DNA of 64,000 nt from positions 1 through 64,000 of the forward strand of contig NZ_JAGGNV010000036.1 of the NCBI RefSeq assembly GCF_018614955.1, given 5' to 3'. The notes beneath the pieces were generated by a model that was not told the origin of the DNA, did not search any database, and was given only the letters and a program-made list of their open reading frames with translations. Of this stretch, positions 20,229 through 28,198 are shown in pieces (positions within the stretch are counted from its first letter, which is position 1; every line of letters starts with the position of its first letter). This DNA is from Variovorax paradoxus. GTDB lineage: Bacteria; Pseudomonadota; Gammaproteobacteria; Burkholderiales; Burkholderiaceae_C. Made by a program: the position numbers and the translations under genes.

Positions 20229-20930
20229 TCAGATGGCGCGGCGCACCATCAGTTCCTTGATCTTGCCGATTGCCTTGGTCGGGTTCAGGTTCTTCGGGCA
20301 CACGTCGACGCAATTCATGATCGTGTGGCAGCGGAACAGGCGGTACGGGTCTTCGAGGTTGTCCAGTCGTTCGGCGGTGGCCTCGTCGCGGCTGTCGGCG
20401 ATGAAGCGGTAGGCCTGCAGCAGGCCGGCCGGGCCGACGAACTTGTCGGGGTTCCACCAGAAGCTCGGGCAGCTGGTCGAGCAGCTCGCGCACAGGATGC
20501 ATTCGTACAGCCCGTTGAGCTCGTCGCGCTCTTCGGGCGATTGCAGGCGCTCCTTTTCGGGCGGCACCGTGTCGTTCTGCAGGTACGGCTTGATCGAGTT
20601 GTACTGCTTGAAGAACTGCGTCATGTCCACGATCAGGTCGCGGATCACCGGCAGCCCGGGCAGCGGCTTCAGCACGATCGTGCCCTTGAGCGTGAGCATG
20701 TTGGTCAGACAGGCGAGGCCGTTCTTGCCGTTGATGTTCATCGCGTCCGAGCCGCAGACGCCTTCGCGGCAGGAGCGGCGGAACGACAGCGTCGGATCCT
20801 GCGCCTTGAGCTTCATCAGGGCGTCGAGCAGCATGCGTTCGTGGCCGTCGAGTTCGATCTCGATGGTTTGCATGTAGGGCTTGGCGTCCTTGTCCGGGTC
20901 GTAGCGGTAGATCTGGAATGTGCGCTTCAT
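20229..20930 (-). CDS. sdhB: succinate dehydrogenase iron-sulfur subunit
   Basis: A 233-residue iron-sulfur subunit of complex II that carries electrons from SdhA flavin to ubiquinone. The [2Fe-2S] ligands are Cys54, Cys59, Asp62 and Cys74 in SCREGVCGSDAMNINGKNG. The [4Fe-4S] and [3Fe-4S] motifs are CILCASCSTSCP and CHTIMNCVDVCPKNLNP. It lies 22 bases after sdhA. The final cluster motif and a nearby tryptophan-rich segment (SFWWNPDK) face the quinone site made with SdhC and SdhD. Confidence 0.97.
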   Translation of the reverse strand: MKRTFQIYRYDPDKDAKPYMQTIEIELDGHERMLLDALMKLKAQDPTLSFRRSCREGVCGSDAMNINGKNGLACLTNMLTLKGTIVLKPLPGLPVIRDLIVDMTQFFKQYNSIKPYLQNDTVPPEKERLQSPEERDELNGLYECILCASCSTSCPSFWWNPDKFVGPAGLLQAYRFIADSRDEATAERLDNLEDPYRLFRCHTIMNCVDVCPKNLNPTKAIGKIKELMVRRAI

Positions 20931-20952
20931 CGTGAAAACCTTAGGTATGTTC

Positions 20953-22761
20953 TTAGAAGGTACGGACCTTGGGAGGCACGGACTCGACCGTCAGCGGCTT
21001 GAGCTTGACGGGCTTGTAGGACAGGCGGTTGTCCTGGCTGTACCAGAGCGTGTGCTTCATCCAGTTGGCGTCGTCGCGGCCCAGCGGCGCGACGGGGTCG
21101 TCGGACGGGCGCTCGTAGTCCTCGACCGTGTGCGCGCCGCGGCACTCCTTGCGCGCGGCGGCCGAGACCATGGTGGCCTGCGCCACCTCGATCAGGTTGT
21201 CGACTTCCAGCGCCTCGATGCGCGCGGTGTTGAAGACGCGCGACTTGTCCTTCAGCGTGACCTTGGCCACGCGCTCGCGCACGGCGGCGATCTTCATGAC
21301 GCCCTCGTCCATGGAGGCCTGCTTGCGGAATACGGCGGCGTGCTGCTGCATCACGGAGCGGATCTCGCCGGCCACGTCTTGCGCATACTCGCCCGAAGTC
21401 GACGACTCGAGCTGGTTCAGGCGTTCCAGCGTGCGGTCGGCGGCATCGGCCGGCAGCGGCTTGTGTTCCTTCAGCTTGTCGTTGAACTCGACGATGTGAT
21501 TGCCGGCCGCGCGGCCGAACACCAGCAGGTCGAGCAGCGAATTGGTGCCCAGGCGGTTGGCGCCGTGCACGCTCACGCAGGAGCATTCGCCCACCGCGTA
21601 CAGGCCGTTGACCACGGCGCTGTTGTCCTCGCCCTTCTGGATCACGACCTGGCCGTTGATATTGGTCGGAATGCCGCCCATCTGGTAGTGGATGGTCGGC
21701 ACCACCGGGATCGGTTCCTTCGTGATGTCGACGTTGGCGAAGTTGACGCCGATCTCGTACACCGAGGGCAGGCGCTTGTGGATCGTCTCGGCACCGAGGT
21801 GGTCGAGCTTCAGCAGCACGTAGTCCTTGTTCGGGCCGCAGCCGCGGCCTTCCTTGATTTCCTGGTCCATCGAACGCGAGACGAAGTCGCGCGGCGCCAG
21901 GTCCTTGAGCGTGGGCGCGTAGCGCTCCATGAAGCGTTCGCCGTTGCTGTTGAGCAGGATCGCGCCTTCGCCGCGGCAGCCTTCGGTCAGCAGCACGCCG
22001 GCGCCGGCCACGCCGGTCGGGTGGAACTGCCAGAACTCCATGTCCTGCAGCGGAATGCCCGAGCGCGCCGCCATGCCGAGGCCGTCGCCGGTGTTGATGA
22101 AGGCGTTGGTCGAGGCCGCGAAGATGCGGCCCGCGCCGCCGGTGGCCAGGAGCACCGTCTTGGCCTGCAGGATGTGCAGGTCGCCGGTTTCCATTTCGAG
22201 CGCGGTCACGCCGACCACGTCGCCTTCGGCGTCGCGGATCAGGTCGAGCGCCATCCACTCGACGAAGAACTGGGTGCGCGCCTCGACGTTCTTCTGGTAG
22301 AGCGTGTGCAGCATCGCGTGGCCGGTGCGGTCGGCCGCCGCGCAGGCGCGCTGCACCGGCTTCTCGCCGTAGTTGGCGGTGTGGCCGCCGAAGGGGCGCT
22401 GGTAGATGGTGCCGTCCGGATTGCGGTCGAAGGGCATGCCGAAATGCTCTAGCTCGTACACCACCTTCGGCGCTTCGCGGCACATGAACTCGATCGCATC
22501 CTGGTCGCCGAGCCAGTCGGAACCCTTGATGGTGTCGTAGAAGTGGTAGTGCCAGTTGTCCTCGCTCATGTTGCCGAGCGAGGCACCGACGCCGCCTTGC
22601 GCCGCGACGGTGTGCGAACGGGTCGGGAACACCTTGGACAGCACGGCCACGTTGAGGCCGGCGCGCGCCAGTTGCAGCGAGGCGCGCATGCCGGAGCCGC
22701 CGGCGCCGACGATGACGACGTCGAACTTGCGCTTGGTGATTTGTTCTTTGGTATAGGACAT
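20953..22761 (-). CDS. sdhA: succinate dehydrogenase flavoprotein subunit
   Basis: A 602-residue flavoprotein subunit of complex II oxidising succinate to fumarate. The dinucleotide fold VVIVGAGGSGMRASL lies at about 15-30; the histidine for covalent FAD is His50 in FPTRSHTVAAQGG. Substrate-binding sequence HPTGVAGAGVLLTEGCRGEG and the C-terminal segment WMKHTLWYSQD follow. The ATG at 22759-22761 gives the standard MSYTKEQ start; a possible extension to 22830 is glycine/proline rich and not conserved. The 90-base gap back to sdhD holds no recognised gene. Confidence 0.97.
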   Translation of the reverse strand: MSYTKEQITKRKFDVVIVGAGGSGMRASLQLARAGLNVAVLSKVFPTRSHTVAAQGGVGASLGNMSEDNWHYHFYDTIKGSDWLGDQDAIEFMCREAPKVVYELEHFGMPFDRNPDGTIYQRPFGGHTANYGEKPVQRACAAADRTGHAMLHTLYQKNVEARTQFFVEWMALDLIRDAEGDVVGVTALEMETGDLHILQAKTVLLATGGAGRIFAASTNAFINTGDGLGMAARSGIPLQDMEFWQFHPTGVAGAGVLLTEGCRGEGAILLNSNGERFMERYAPTLKDLAPRDFVSRSMDQEIKEGRGCGPNKDYVLLKLDHLGAETIHKRLPSVYEIGVNFANVDITKEPIPVVPTIHYQMGGIPTNINGQVVIQKGEDNSAVVNGLYAVGECSCVSVHGANRLGTNSLLDLLVFGRAAGNHIVEFNDKLKEHKPLPADAADRTLERLNQLESSTSGEYAQDVAGEIRSVMQQHAAVFRKQASMDEGVMKIAAVRERVAKVTLKDKSRVFNTARIEALEVDNLIEVAQATMVSAAARKECRGAHTVEDYERPSDDPVAPLGRDDANWMKHTLWYSQDNRLSYKPVKLKPLTVESVPPKVRTF

Positions 22762-22851
22762 GATGGGGTCAGGACTCCCGCAGGGCCGCCCCAAGGGAGG
22801 CCGCGCCCCCTTGGGGGGCAGCGAATACATGAAATGATGAGCGTGGGGGCA

Positions 22852-23217
22852 TTAGATTCTCCAGAGCACTTGAATGGCCCAACCCGCGCACGCTACAAGC
22901 CAGACGATCGTGAAAACCTGCAAGACGAGACGGATGCCGACCGGCTGGACGTAGTCCATCCAGATGTCGCGCATGCCGACCCAGACGTGATAGAGCAACG
23001 AAGCGATCACGACGAAGGTGAGCACCTTCATCCACTGCGAAGCGAAAATGCCGGCCCACGCGTCGTAGCCGATCGGCCCGCGCGTGAAGATCAGCTGCGC
23101 CAGCAGGATGACGGTGAAGAGCGCCATCAGGGCGCCCGTGATGCGCTGGCTGAGCCAGTCGCGCAGGCCATAGTGCGCGCCGACGACGATGCGCTTGGAG
23201 CCGTAGTTCACAGACAT
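22852..23217 (-). CDS. sdhD: succinate dehydrogenase membrane anchor subunit
   Basis: A 121-residue membrane anchor of complex II with three predicted transmembrane helices (about 28-48, 63-85 and 95-118). The heme and quinone region is visible as LLYHVWVGMRDIWMDYV, where the histidine is the likely axial heme b ligand. It pairs with SdhC to hold SdhAB at the cytoplasmic membrane. It begins 13 bases after the sdhC stop. Confidence 0.93.
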   Translation of the reverse strand: MSVNYGSKRIVVGAHYGLRDWLSQRITGALMALFTVILLAQLIFTRGPIGYDAWAGIFASQWMKVLTFVVIASLLYHVWVGMRDIWMDYVQPVGIRLVLQVFTIVWLVACAGWAIQVLWRI

Positions 23218-23230
23218 CTCGTGCTCCTTC

Positions 23231-23677
23231 TCAATAAAGACCGAACAACTTGGCGCCGAGTACGACGGTCAAGAGAATGCTGATGGCGAGCGTGGCGATC
23301 GCCGAGCTCTGGCCGAACTCCTTGTTCACCGCGGCGTGGCTCACGTCCATCCACAGATGGCGCAGGCCGGCGACGAAGTGGTGCAGGTAGGCCCAGATCA
23401 GCGCCAGCACCACCAGCTTCAGAAACCATCCCGGAACGAAACCAAGGCCGCTGTTGAAGGCGGCCTTGAAGCGGGCGTAGGAGTACTCGGAAGACACGGA
23501 GGTGTCGAACATCCAGATGACGAAGGGAAGCAGCAGGAACATCAGCGCACCGCTCACGCGATGAAGAATCGACACGATGCCGGCCGGCGGAAGCCGGTAG
23601 GTGGTCAGGTCGGTGAAGGCGTTGATGTTGCGGAACTCGCGCCGCGGCGGTCGGGGTGGTGTGGCCAGCTCTGTCAT
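23231..23677 (-). CDS. sdhC: succinate dehydrogenase cytochrome b556 subunit
   Basis: A 148-residue cytochrome b556 subunit of complex II. The family motif RPxxxNxxxF-like N-terminus (INAFTDLTTYRLPPAGIVS), HRVSGALMFLLLP and the heme-ligand segment YLHHFVAGLRHLWMD are all present; three transmembrane helices are predicted. The ATG at 23675-23677 yields a normal N-terminus. It is the first gene of the sdhCDAB-sdhE-gltA unit. A TAGAAT -10-like hexamer is present on the minus strand at 23742-23747, but I see no convincing -35. Confidence 0.94.
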   Translation of the reverse strand: MTELATPPRPPRREFRNINAFTDLTTYRLPPAGIVSILHRVSGALMFLLLPFVIWMFDTSVSSEYSYARFKAAFNSGLGFVPGWFLKLVVLALIWAYLHHFVAGLRHLWMDVSHAAVNKEFGQSSAIATLAISILLTVVLGAKLFGLY

Positions 23678-23836
23678 GGGGGCTTTCGGTATATTTTTCG
23701 AGGGGCGGCTTGGTCTTTGGCGGAAATGCAAACAACGCAAAATTCTATTGCAACGCACCATCGCGCTTCGCGCGCTGCGAAGTCATCGCACTGCTTCGCT
23801 CGGTTGCTATTGATTCGATAGCGTGGTGCTCACGGG

Positions 23837-24595
23837 TCAGCCGAGTTCATTGCGATAGTGGTGCGTGTCGGTGCGGTAGAGGCCGCGGCGCAGCTCCATC
23901 GGCGTGTCGTGATAGGTGTGGGCCACGCGCTCGACGCTCAGCAGCGGCGTGGCGGTGGAGACGGCGAGCAGCGCAGCCTGCGCCGCGTCCGGCAGCACGG
24001 CGCGGATCTTTTCTTCGGCGCGCACCATGCGCACGCCGAACTCGGTTTCGAACATCGCGTACATGGGGCCGTGCCAGGCGTTCAGCCGCTCCGCCGTCAG
24101 GCCCTTGAAGGGCGCGCCCGGCAGCCAGAGATCTTCGAGGATGGTCGGCATGCCGCGGTACGCCAGCACGCGCCGGACCTGCAGCACGGCATCGCCGGTG
24201 CGAAGCGCCAGCAGGCGCGCGATGTCGGCGGTGGCGCGCAGCCGCTTGCAGTCGACGATCTCGCGCTCGGCCGGGCCCTCGCTGTCGACGTCGCCGCTGT
24301 CGGGCACGAGTTTCAGGAAGCGGTACTGCACATGCTGCTCGGCGTGCGTGGCGACGAAGGTGCCCTTGCCCTGGCGGCGCACGACCAGGTTCTCGGCCGC
24401 GAGCTCGTCGATGGCCTTGCGCACCGTGCCCTGGCTCACGCGAAAGCGCGCGGCGAGCTCGATTTCGCTCGGGATCGGCTCGCCGGGCTTCCACTCGCCG
24501 GTGTGCAGACTCTGCAGGATCAAGGACTTGATCTGCTGGTAGAGCGGGCTGAACGAAGGCGTCAGCTCGGCAAGCGCGGTGGGGGAGGTGCTCAT
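23837..24595 (-). CDS. GntR-family transcriptional regulator (HutC/UTRA type)
   Basis: A regulator of about 252 residues. The GntR winged helix lies near the N-terminus ([20 protein letters not shown], then [12 protein letters not shown]), followed by a UTRA effector domain ending with [20 protein letters not shown]. It sits between the sdh-gltA unit (same strand) and divergent mdh, so control of TCA-cycle genes is a reasonable inference. UTRA domains bind small molecules; the ligand here is unknown. Two ATG codons compete: 24593-24595 is used here, and 24605-24607 would add four residues. Neither has a clear ribosome-binding site, and both lie in adjoining palindromes. Confidence 0.88.
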   Translation of the reverse strand: MSTSPTALAELTPSFSPLYQQIKSLILQSLHTGEWKPGEPIPSEIELAARFRVSQGTVRKAIDELAAENLVVRRQGKGTFVATHAEQHVQYRFLKLVPDSGDVDSEGPAEREIVDCKRLRATADIARLLALRTGDAVLQVRRVLAYRGMPTILEDLWLPGAPFKGLTAERLNAWHGPMYAMFETEFGVRMVRAEEKIRAVLPDAAQAALLAVSTATPLLSVERVAHTYHDTPMELRRGLYRTDTHHYRNELG

Positions 24596-24618
24596 GTCGG
24601 CCGACATCTTATATAAGA
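24594..24618. promoter_or_regulatory. adjoining palindromes between gntR and mdh (putative operator)
   Basis: Two perfect palindromes share one base: ATGTCGGCCGACAT (24594-24607) and TCTTATATAAGA (24607-24618). The AT-rich one stands out in a GC-rich chromosome. It sits at the regulator's start and about 35 bases upstream of a TAAAAT -10-like hexamer (24654-24659) in front of mdh. GntR/HutC proteins bind short palindromes, so self- and mdh-regulation is a natural hypothesis. I see no second copy of the 12-base palindrome in front of sdhC, gltA, acnA or acnB. Confidence 0.5.
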
Positions 24619-24756
24619 CACAAGACTGGCGCCATCGAAAGCGCAAATCGGCATAAAATCTTCGCCGGCCTTTGCGCCCGGGCGGATCGCCCGGCCCGAC
24701 CTCCGCGGCCGCATCCGCGACCGCGCACCGTTTACATCACATCCTGGAGTTTTCCC

Positions 24757-25743
24757 ATGAGCAAAAAGCCTGTTCGCGTTGCCGTCACTGGTGCCGCCGG
24801 CCAAATCGGTTATGCCCTGCTGTTCCGCATCGCCTCCGGCGAAATGCTCGGCAAGGACCAGCCGGTCATCCTGCAACTGCTCGAGATCCCGGACGAGAAA
24901 GCGCAGAAGGCGCTCAAGGGCGTGATCATGGAGCTCGAAGACTGCGCGTTCCCGCTGCTCGCCGGCGTGATCCCCACCGGCGATCCGCTGGTCGCCTTCA
25001 AGGATGCCGACTACGCGCTGCTGGTTGGCGCCCGCCCACGCGGTCCCGGCATGGAGCGTGCCGACCTGCTGGCCGCCAACGCCCAGATCTTCACGGCCCA
25101 GGGCAAGGCGCTCGACCAGGTCGCGAGCCGCAACGTCAAGGTGCTGGTGGTCGGCAATCCCGCCAACACCAACGCCTACATCGCGATGAAGAGCGCTCCC
25201 AGCCTGCCGCGCAAGAACTTCACCGCCATGCTGCGCCTGGACCACAACCGCGCCGCCAGCCAGATCGCCGCCAAGACCGGCACCGCCGTCGGCGACATCG
25301 AGAAGCTCACCGTCTGGGGCAACCACTCGCCCACGATGTACGCGGACTACCGTTTCGCCACGGTCGGCGGCAAGAGCGTCAAGGACCTCATCAAAGACCA
25401 GGTCTGGAACGCCGATGTGTTCCTGCCCACCGTGGGCAAGCGCGGCGCCGCGATCATCGAAGCGCGCGGCCTGTCCTCGGCCGCTTCGGCCGCCAACGCC
25501 GCCATTGACCACATGCGCGACTGGGCCCTGGGCTCCAAGGGCAAGTGGGTCACCATGGGCATCCCGTCGGACGGCCAGTACGGCATTCCGAAGGACGTGA
25601 TCTTCGGTTTCCCGGTCACCACCGAGAACGGCGAGTACAAGCTGGTCGAAGGCCTCGAGATCGACGCCTTCAGCCAGGAGCGCATCGACAAGACGCTGAA
25701 GGAACTGCAGGACGAGCAAGCCGGCGTGGCCCACCTCCTGTAA
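24757..25743 (+). CDS. mdh: malate dehydrogenase
   Basis: A 328-residue NAD-dependent malate dehydrogenase, the oxaloacetate-forming step of the TCA cycle. It belongs to the cytosolic-type group used by many betaproteobacteria: [19 protein letters not shown] is the NAD-binding glycine loop, [13 protein letters not shown] carries the mobile-loop arginines, and [11 protein letters not shown] contains the catalytic histidine. A ribosome-binding site, TGGAG, precedes the ATG. It is read away from gntR and is followed after 13 bases by tam, so the two may share a transcript. Confidence 0.97.
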   Translation: MSKKPVRVAVTGAAGQIGYALLFRIASGEMLGKDQPVILQLLEIPDEKAQKALKGVIMELEDCAFPLLAGVIPTGDPLVAFKDADYALLVGARPRGPGMERADLLAANAQIFTAQGKALDQVASRNVKVLVVGNPANTNAYIAMKSAPSLPRKNFTAMLRLDHNRAASQIAAKTGTAVGDIEKLTVWGNHSPTMYADYRFATVGGKSVKDLIKDQVWNADVFLPTVGKRGAAIIEARGLSSAASAANAAIDHMRDWALGSKGKWVTMGIPSDGQYGIPKDVIFGFPVTTENGEYKLVEGLEIDAFSQERIDKTLKELQDEQAGVAHLL

Positions 25744-25756
25744 GCCGGGCGCCGGA

Positions 25757-26533
25757 ATGCTCGACTGGAACCCTGCGCTCTACCGGCGCTACGAGGACGA
25801 GCGCACGCGCCCCGCACAGGAGCTGCTGGCGCGCGTTCCGTTGACCGGGGCGGCCCGTGTGGCCGACCTCGGCTGCGGGCCGGGCAATTCCACCGAGCTG
25901 CTGGTGCAGCGTTTCAGCGGTGCCGCCGTCGTCGGCACCGACAACTCCGAAGCCATGCTGGTCAGCGCGCGCGAGCGCCTGCCCCAGGCCCGCTTCGAAC
26001 TCAGCGACATCGCGCGCTGGCAGCCCGAGCTGCCGCCCGATCTGATCTACGCCAACGCCTCTTTGCAGTGGGTGCCCGACCACGAGACGCTGATCCCCCG
26101 CTTGTTCGCTGCATTGGCGCCCGGTGGCGTGCTCGCCGTCCAGATGCCCGACAACCGCGAGGAGCCCACGCACCGGCTGATGCGCGAAGTCGCGGCCGAG
26201 GCGCCGTGGGCTCAAGCGATCGGCGATGCAGACAAGCTGCGCACGATGCTGCTGCCGATCGACGGCTACTACGACCTGTTGGCCGCCGATGCGGCACAGG
26301 TCGACGTCTGGCGCACCGCCTACCAGCATCCGATGGCTTCTGCCGCCGCGATCGTCGAGTGGGTGCGCGGCACCGGGCTCAAGCCCTTCGTCGATCGGCT
26401 GCCGGCCGAACTGCAGGCGAGCTACCTGGCCGAGTACCAGCGCCGTGTCGACGGCGCTTATCCCGTGCGCACCGACGGCAAGCGCCTGCTGGCCTTCCCG
26501 CGCATGTTCATCGTGGCGCAGCGCAAGGCATGA
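25757..26533 (+). CDS. tam: trans-aconitate 2-methyltransferase
   Basis: A 258-residue class I SAM-dependent methyltransferase close in length and layout to E. coli Tam (252). The N-terminus [20 protein letters not shown] is the family start, motif I reads [15 protein letters not shown] (about 35-49), and [17 protein letters not shown] follows. Tam esterifies trans-aconitate, an off-pathway isomer of the aconitase intermediate that inhibits aconitase. Its place between mdh and two aconitase genes suits this detoxifying role. Its stop codon overlaps the next gene as ATGA. Confidence 0.9.
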   Translation: MLDWNPALYRRYEDERTRPAQELLARVPLTGAARVADLGCGPGNSTELLVQRFSGAAVVGTDNSEAMLVSARERLPQARFELSDIARWQPELPPDLIYANASLQWVPDHETLIPRLFAALAPGGVLAVQMPDNREEPTHRLMREVAAEAPWAQAIGDADKLRTMLLPIDGYYDLLAADAAQVDVWRTAYQHPMASAAAIVEWVRGTGLKPFVDRLPAELQASYLAEYQRRVDGAYPVRTDGKRLLAFPRMFIVAQRKA

Positions 26534-27534
26534 GCACCTCTTCCGCGCATCCGCGGGACGTCCTGCTCGGCGCACAAGCCGGTGCCGTCGTGCTGCCCGT
26601 GTGCGACCACTACAGCGGCGTCGAGTCGCGCATGCGCAAGAGCCTGGCGCTGCAGGCCGAGATGGCCCAGGAGTTCGGCGCCTGCGTGTTCGACGTCACG
26701 CTCGACTGCGAAGACGGCGCTCCCGTGGGCGGCGAAGCCGAGCATGCCGCGCTGGTCACCGAACTGGCGCTGGCCGCGGCACCCGGCATGCGCGTGGGCG
26801 TGCGGGTGCATCCGGTCGACCACCCGGCCTTTGCCGGCGACGTGATCACCATCGCGGGTCGCGCCGGCCATCGGCTGAGCCACCTGATGGTGCCCAAGGT
26901 CGAATCGACCGACGACGTGCGCGAGGCCGTCGAAGCCCTCAACGCGGCCGGCGCCGAAGCGGTGCCGCTGCACGTGCTGATCGAATCGCCGCTGGCCGTG
27001 CACCATGCCTTCGAGATCGCCGCCCATCCGCGCGTGCAGTCGCTGAGCTTCGGCCTGATGGATTTCGTCTCGGCGCACGGCGGCGCGATCCCGGCCGAGG
27101 GCATGGGCGCGGCCGGGCAGTTCACGCATCCGCTGGTGGTGCGCGCCAAGCTGGCCATCGCCTCGGCCGCGCACGCGCACGGCAAGGTGCCGTCGCATTG
27201 CGTGGTAACCGAGTTCAACGACATCGACGCGATGCGCGCCGCCGCGAAGAAGGCGGCGGGCGAATTCGGCTACACGCGCATGTGGAGCATCCACCCGAAC
27301 CAGATCCAACCCATCCTCGAGGCCTTCGCGCCGGACGAGCGGCAGATTCAAATGGCTACAAAAATCATCGCGACTGCTGCCGCTGCCGATTGGGCGCCGG
27401 TCAGTTTTGATGGCACATTGCACGACCGCGCAAGTTACCGTCATTTCTGGCAGGTACTTTCGCGTGCGCACGCCACCGGCCGTGCGCTGCCGTCCGAGGC
27501 GCAAGCTTGGTTTGCCGCACCGGCGTCCTCCTGA
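26530..27534 (+). CDS. HpcH/HpaI aldolase/citrate lyase (CitE-like) family protein
   Basis: A 334-residue TIM-barrel protein of the CitE-like lyase group. Visible motifs include the metal and CoA-substrate segments: DVTLDCEDGAP near residue 58, VPKVESTDDV, IESPLAVHHAFEIA and LSFGLMDFVSAHGG. Family members cleave or form C-C bonds in acyl-CoA such as malyl-CoA, methylmalyl-CoA or citryl-CoA; some are CoA thioesterases. There are no adjoining citD or citF genes, so it is not part of a classical citrate lyase. It is translationally coupled to tam. The exact substrate cannot be assigned. Confidence 0.82.
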   Translation: MSTSSAHPRDVLLGAQAGAVVLPVCDHYSGVESRMRKSLALQAEMAQEFGACVFDVTLDCEDGAPVGGEAEHAALVTELALAAAPGMRVGVRVHPVDHPAFAGDVITIAGRAGHRLSHLMVPKVESTDDVREAVEALNAAGAEAVPLHVLIESPLAVHHAFEIAAHPRVQSLSFGLMDFVSAHGGAIPAEGMGAAGQFTHPLVVRAKLAIASAAHAHGKVPSHCVVTEFNDIDAMRAAAKKAAGEFGYTRMWSIHPNQIQPILEAFAPDERQIQMATKIIATAAAADWAPVSFDGTLHDRASYRHFWQVLSRAHATGRALPSEAQAWFAAPASS

Positions 27535-27565
27535 AAACCGAACCTCCTCCAAAGGAAAGACCCCC

Positions 27566-28135
27566 ATGAAAAAGATCGTCCTGATCGCCGCCGTCGCCCT
27601 CGCGCTGCCGCTGGCATCGTTCGCGCAGAGCGCGGCAGACTCCGCCGCCAAGCCGCCCCTGAAGGAGCGGGCCAAGAGCGCGGCCAAGAACGTGACGCAG
27701 AAGGTCGTGCCCAAGCGCGTCATCAAGAAGGTCGAGGAAGCCAAGCCCATCAGCGAAGAGACCGACGTCGTCCTCACGCCCGAAGACCTGGCCGTCTCGG
27801 AGCGCGTGCTCACCGGCACCATCAAGTGCGAACTGGGCGCCAGCGTGAAGATCGACGCCAGCGAGAAGAAGAAGGGTTTCTTCATCGTCACGCACGGCAC
27901 CACGCGCTATTTCATGCACCCGGTCAACAGCCGCACCGGCGCGATCCGCCTCGAAGACCCGCGTGCCGAAGCCATGTGGCTTCAGCTGGGCAACAAGTCG
28001 ATGCTGATGAGCCAGAAGCAGGGCCTGCGCCTGGCCGACGAATGCCAGGCGACCGAGCAGGCGCTGATGGCGGAAGACATGAAGAAGAACCCGCCCAAGA
28101 GCCTGTTCGAGGGCGCGGACGCACCTAAAAAGTAA
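27566..28135 (+). CDS. secreted protein of unknown function
   Basis: A 189-residue protein with a clear Sec signal peptide (MKKIVLIAAVALALPLASFA, cleavage after about residue 21). A lysine- and alanine-rich segment (about 35-60) precedes a compact domain containing LTGTIKCELGASVKI and GTTRYFMHPVNSRTGAIRLE. There are two cysteines in the mature part, one in KCELG and one in DECQAT, which could form a disulfide. I do not recognise a named domain. A GGAAAG ribosome-binding site precedes the ATG. It lies between the CitE-like gene and acnB on the same strand. Confidence 0.75.
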   Translation: MKKIVLIAAVALALPLASFAQSAADSAAKPPLKERAKSAAKNVTQKVVPKRVIKKVEEAKPISEETDVVLTPEDLAVSERVLTGTIKCELGASVKIDASEKKKGFFIVTHGTTRYFMHPVNSRTGAIRLEDPRAEAMWLQLGNKSMLMSQKQGLRLADECQATEQALMAEDMKKNPPKSLFEGADAPKK

Positions 28136-28198
28136 ATCAAGGCGCCGGCGGCCCGCCTTTTGCTAGGCCGCCACTGGTTTCAGATCCCGGAGAAAAAG

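Noticed and set aside
23760-23836. Imperfect hairpin GCTATTGATTCGATAGC between gntR and sdhC as a terminator or dispersed repeat
   Set aside because: The stem is short with no T-run, and I see no second clear copy in the window.
27340-27430. AT-richer patch near the end of the CitE-like gene suspected of being an inserted short repeat
   Set aside because: The frame stays open and the sequence continues into a conserved-looking C-terminus (LHDRASYRHFWQVL), so no insertion is needed.
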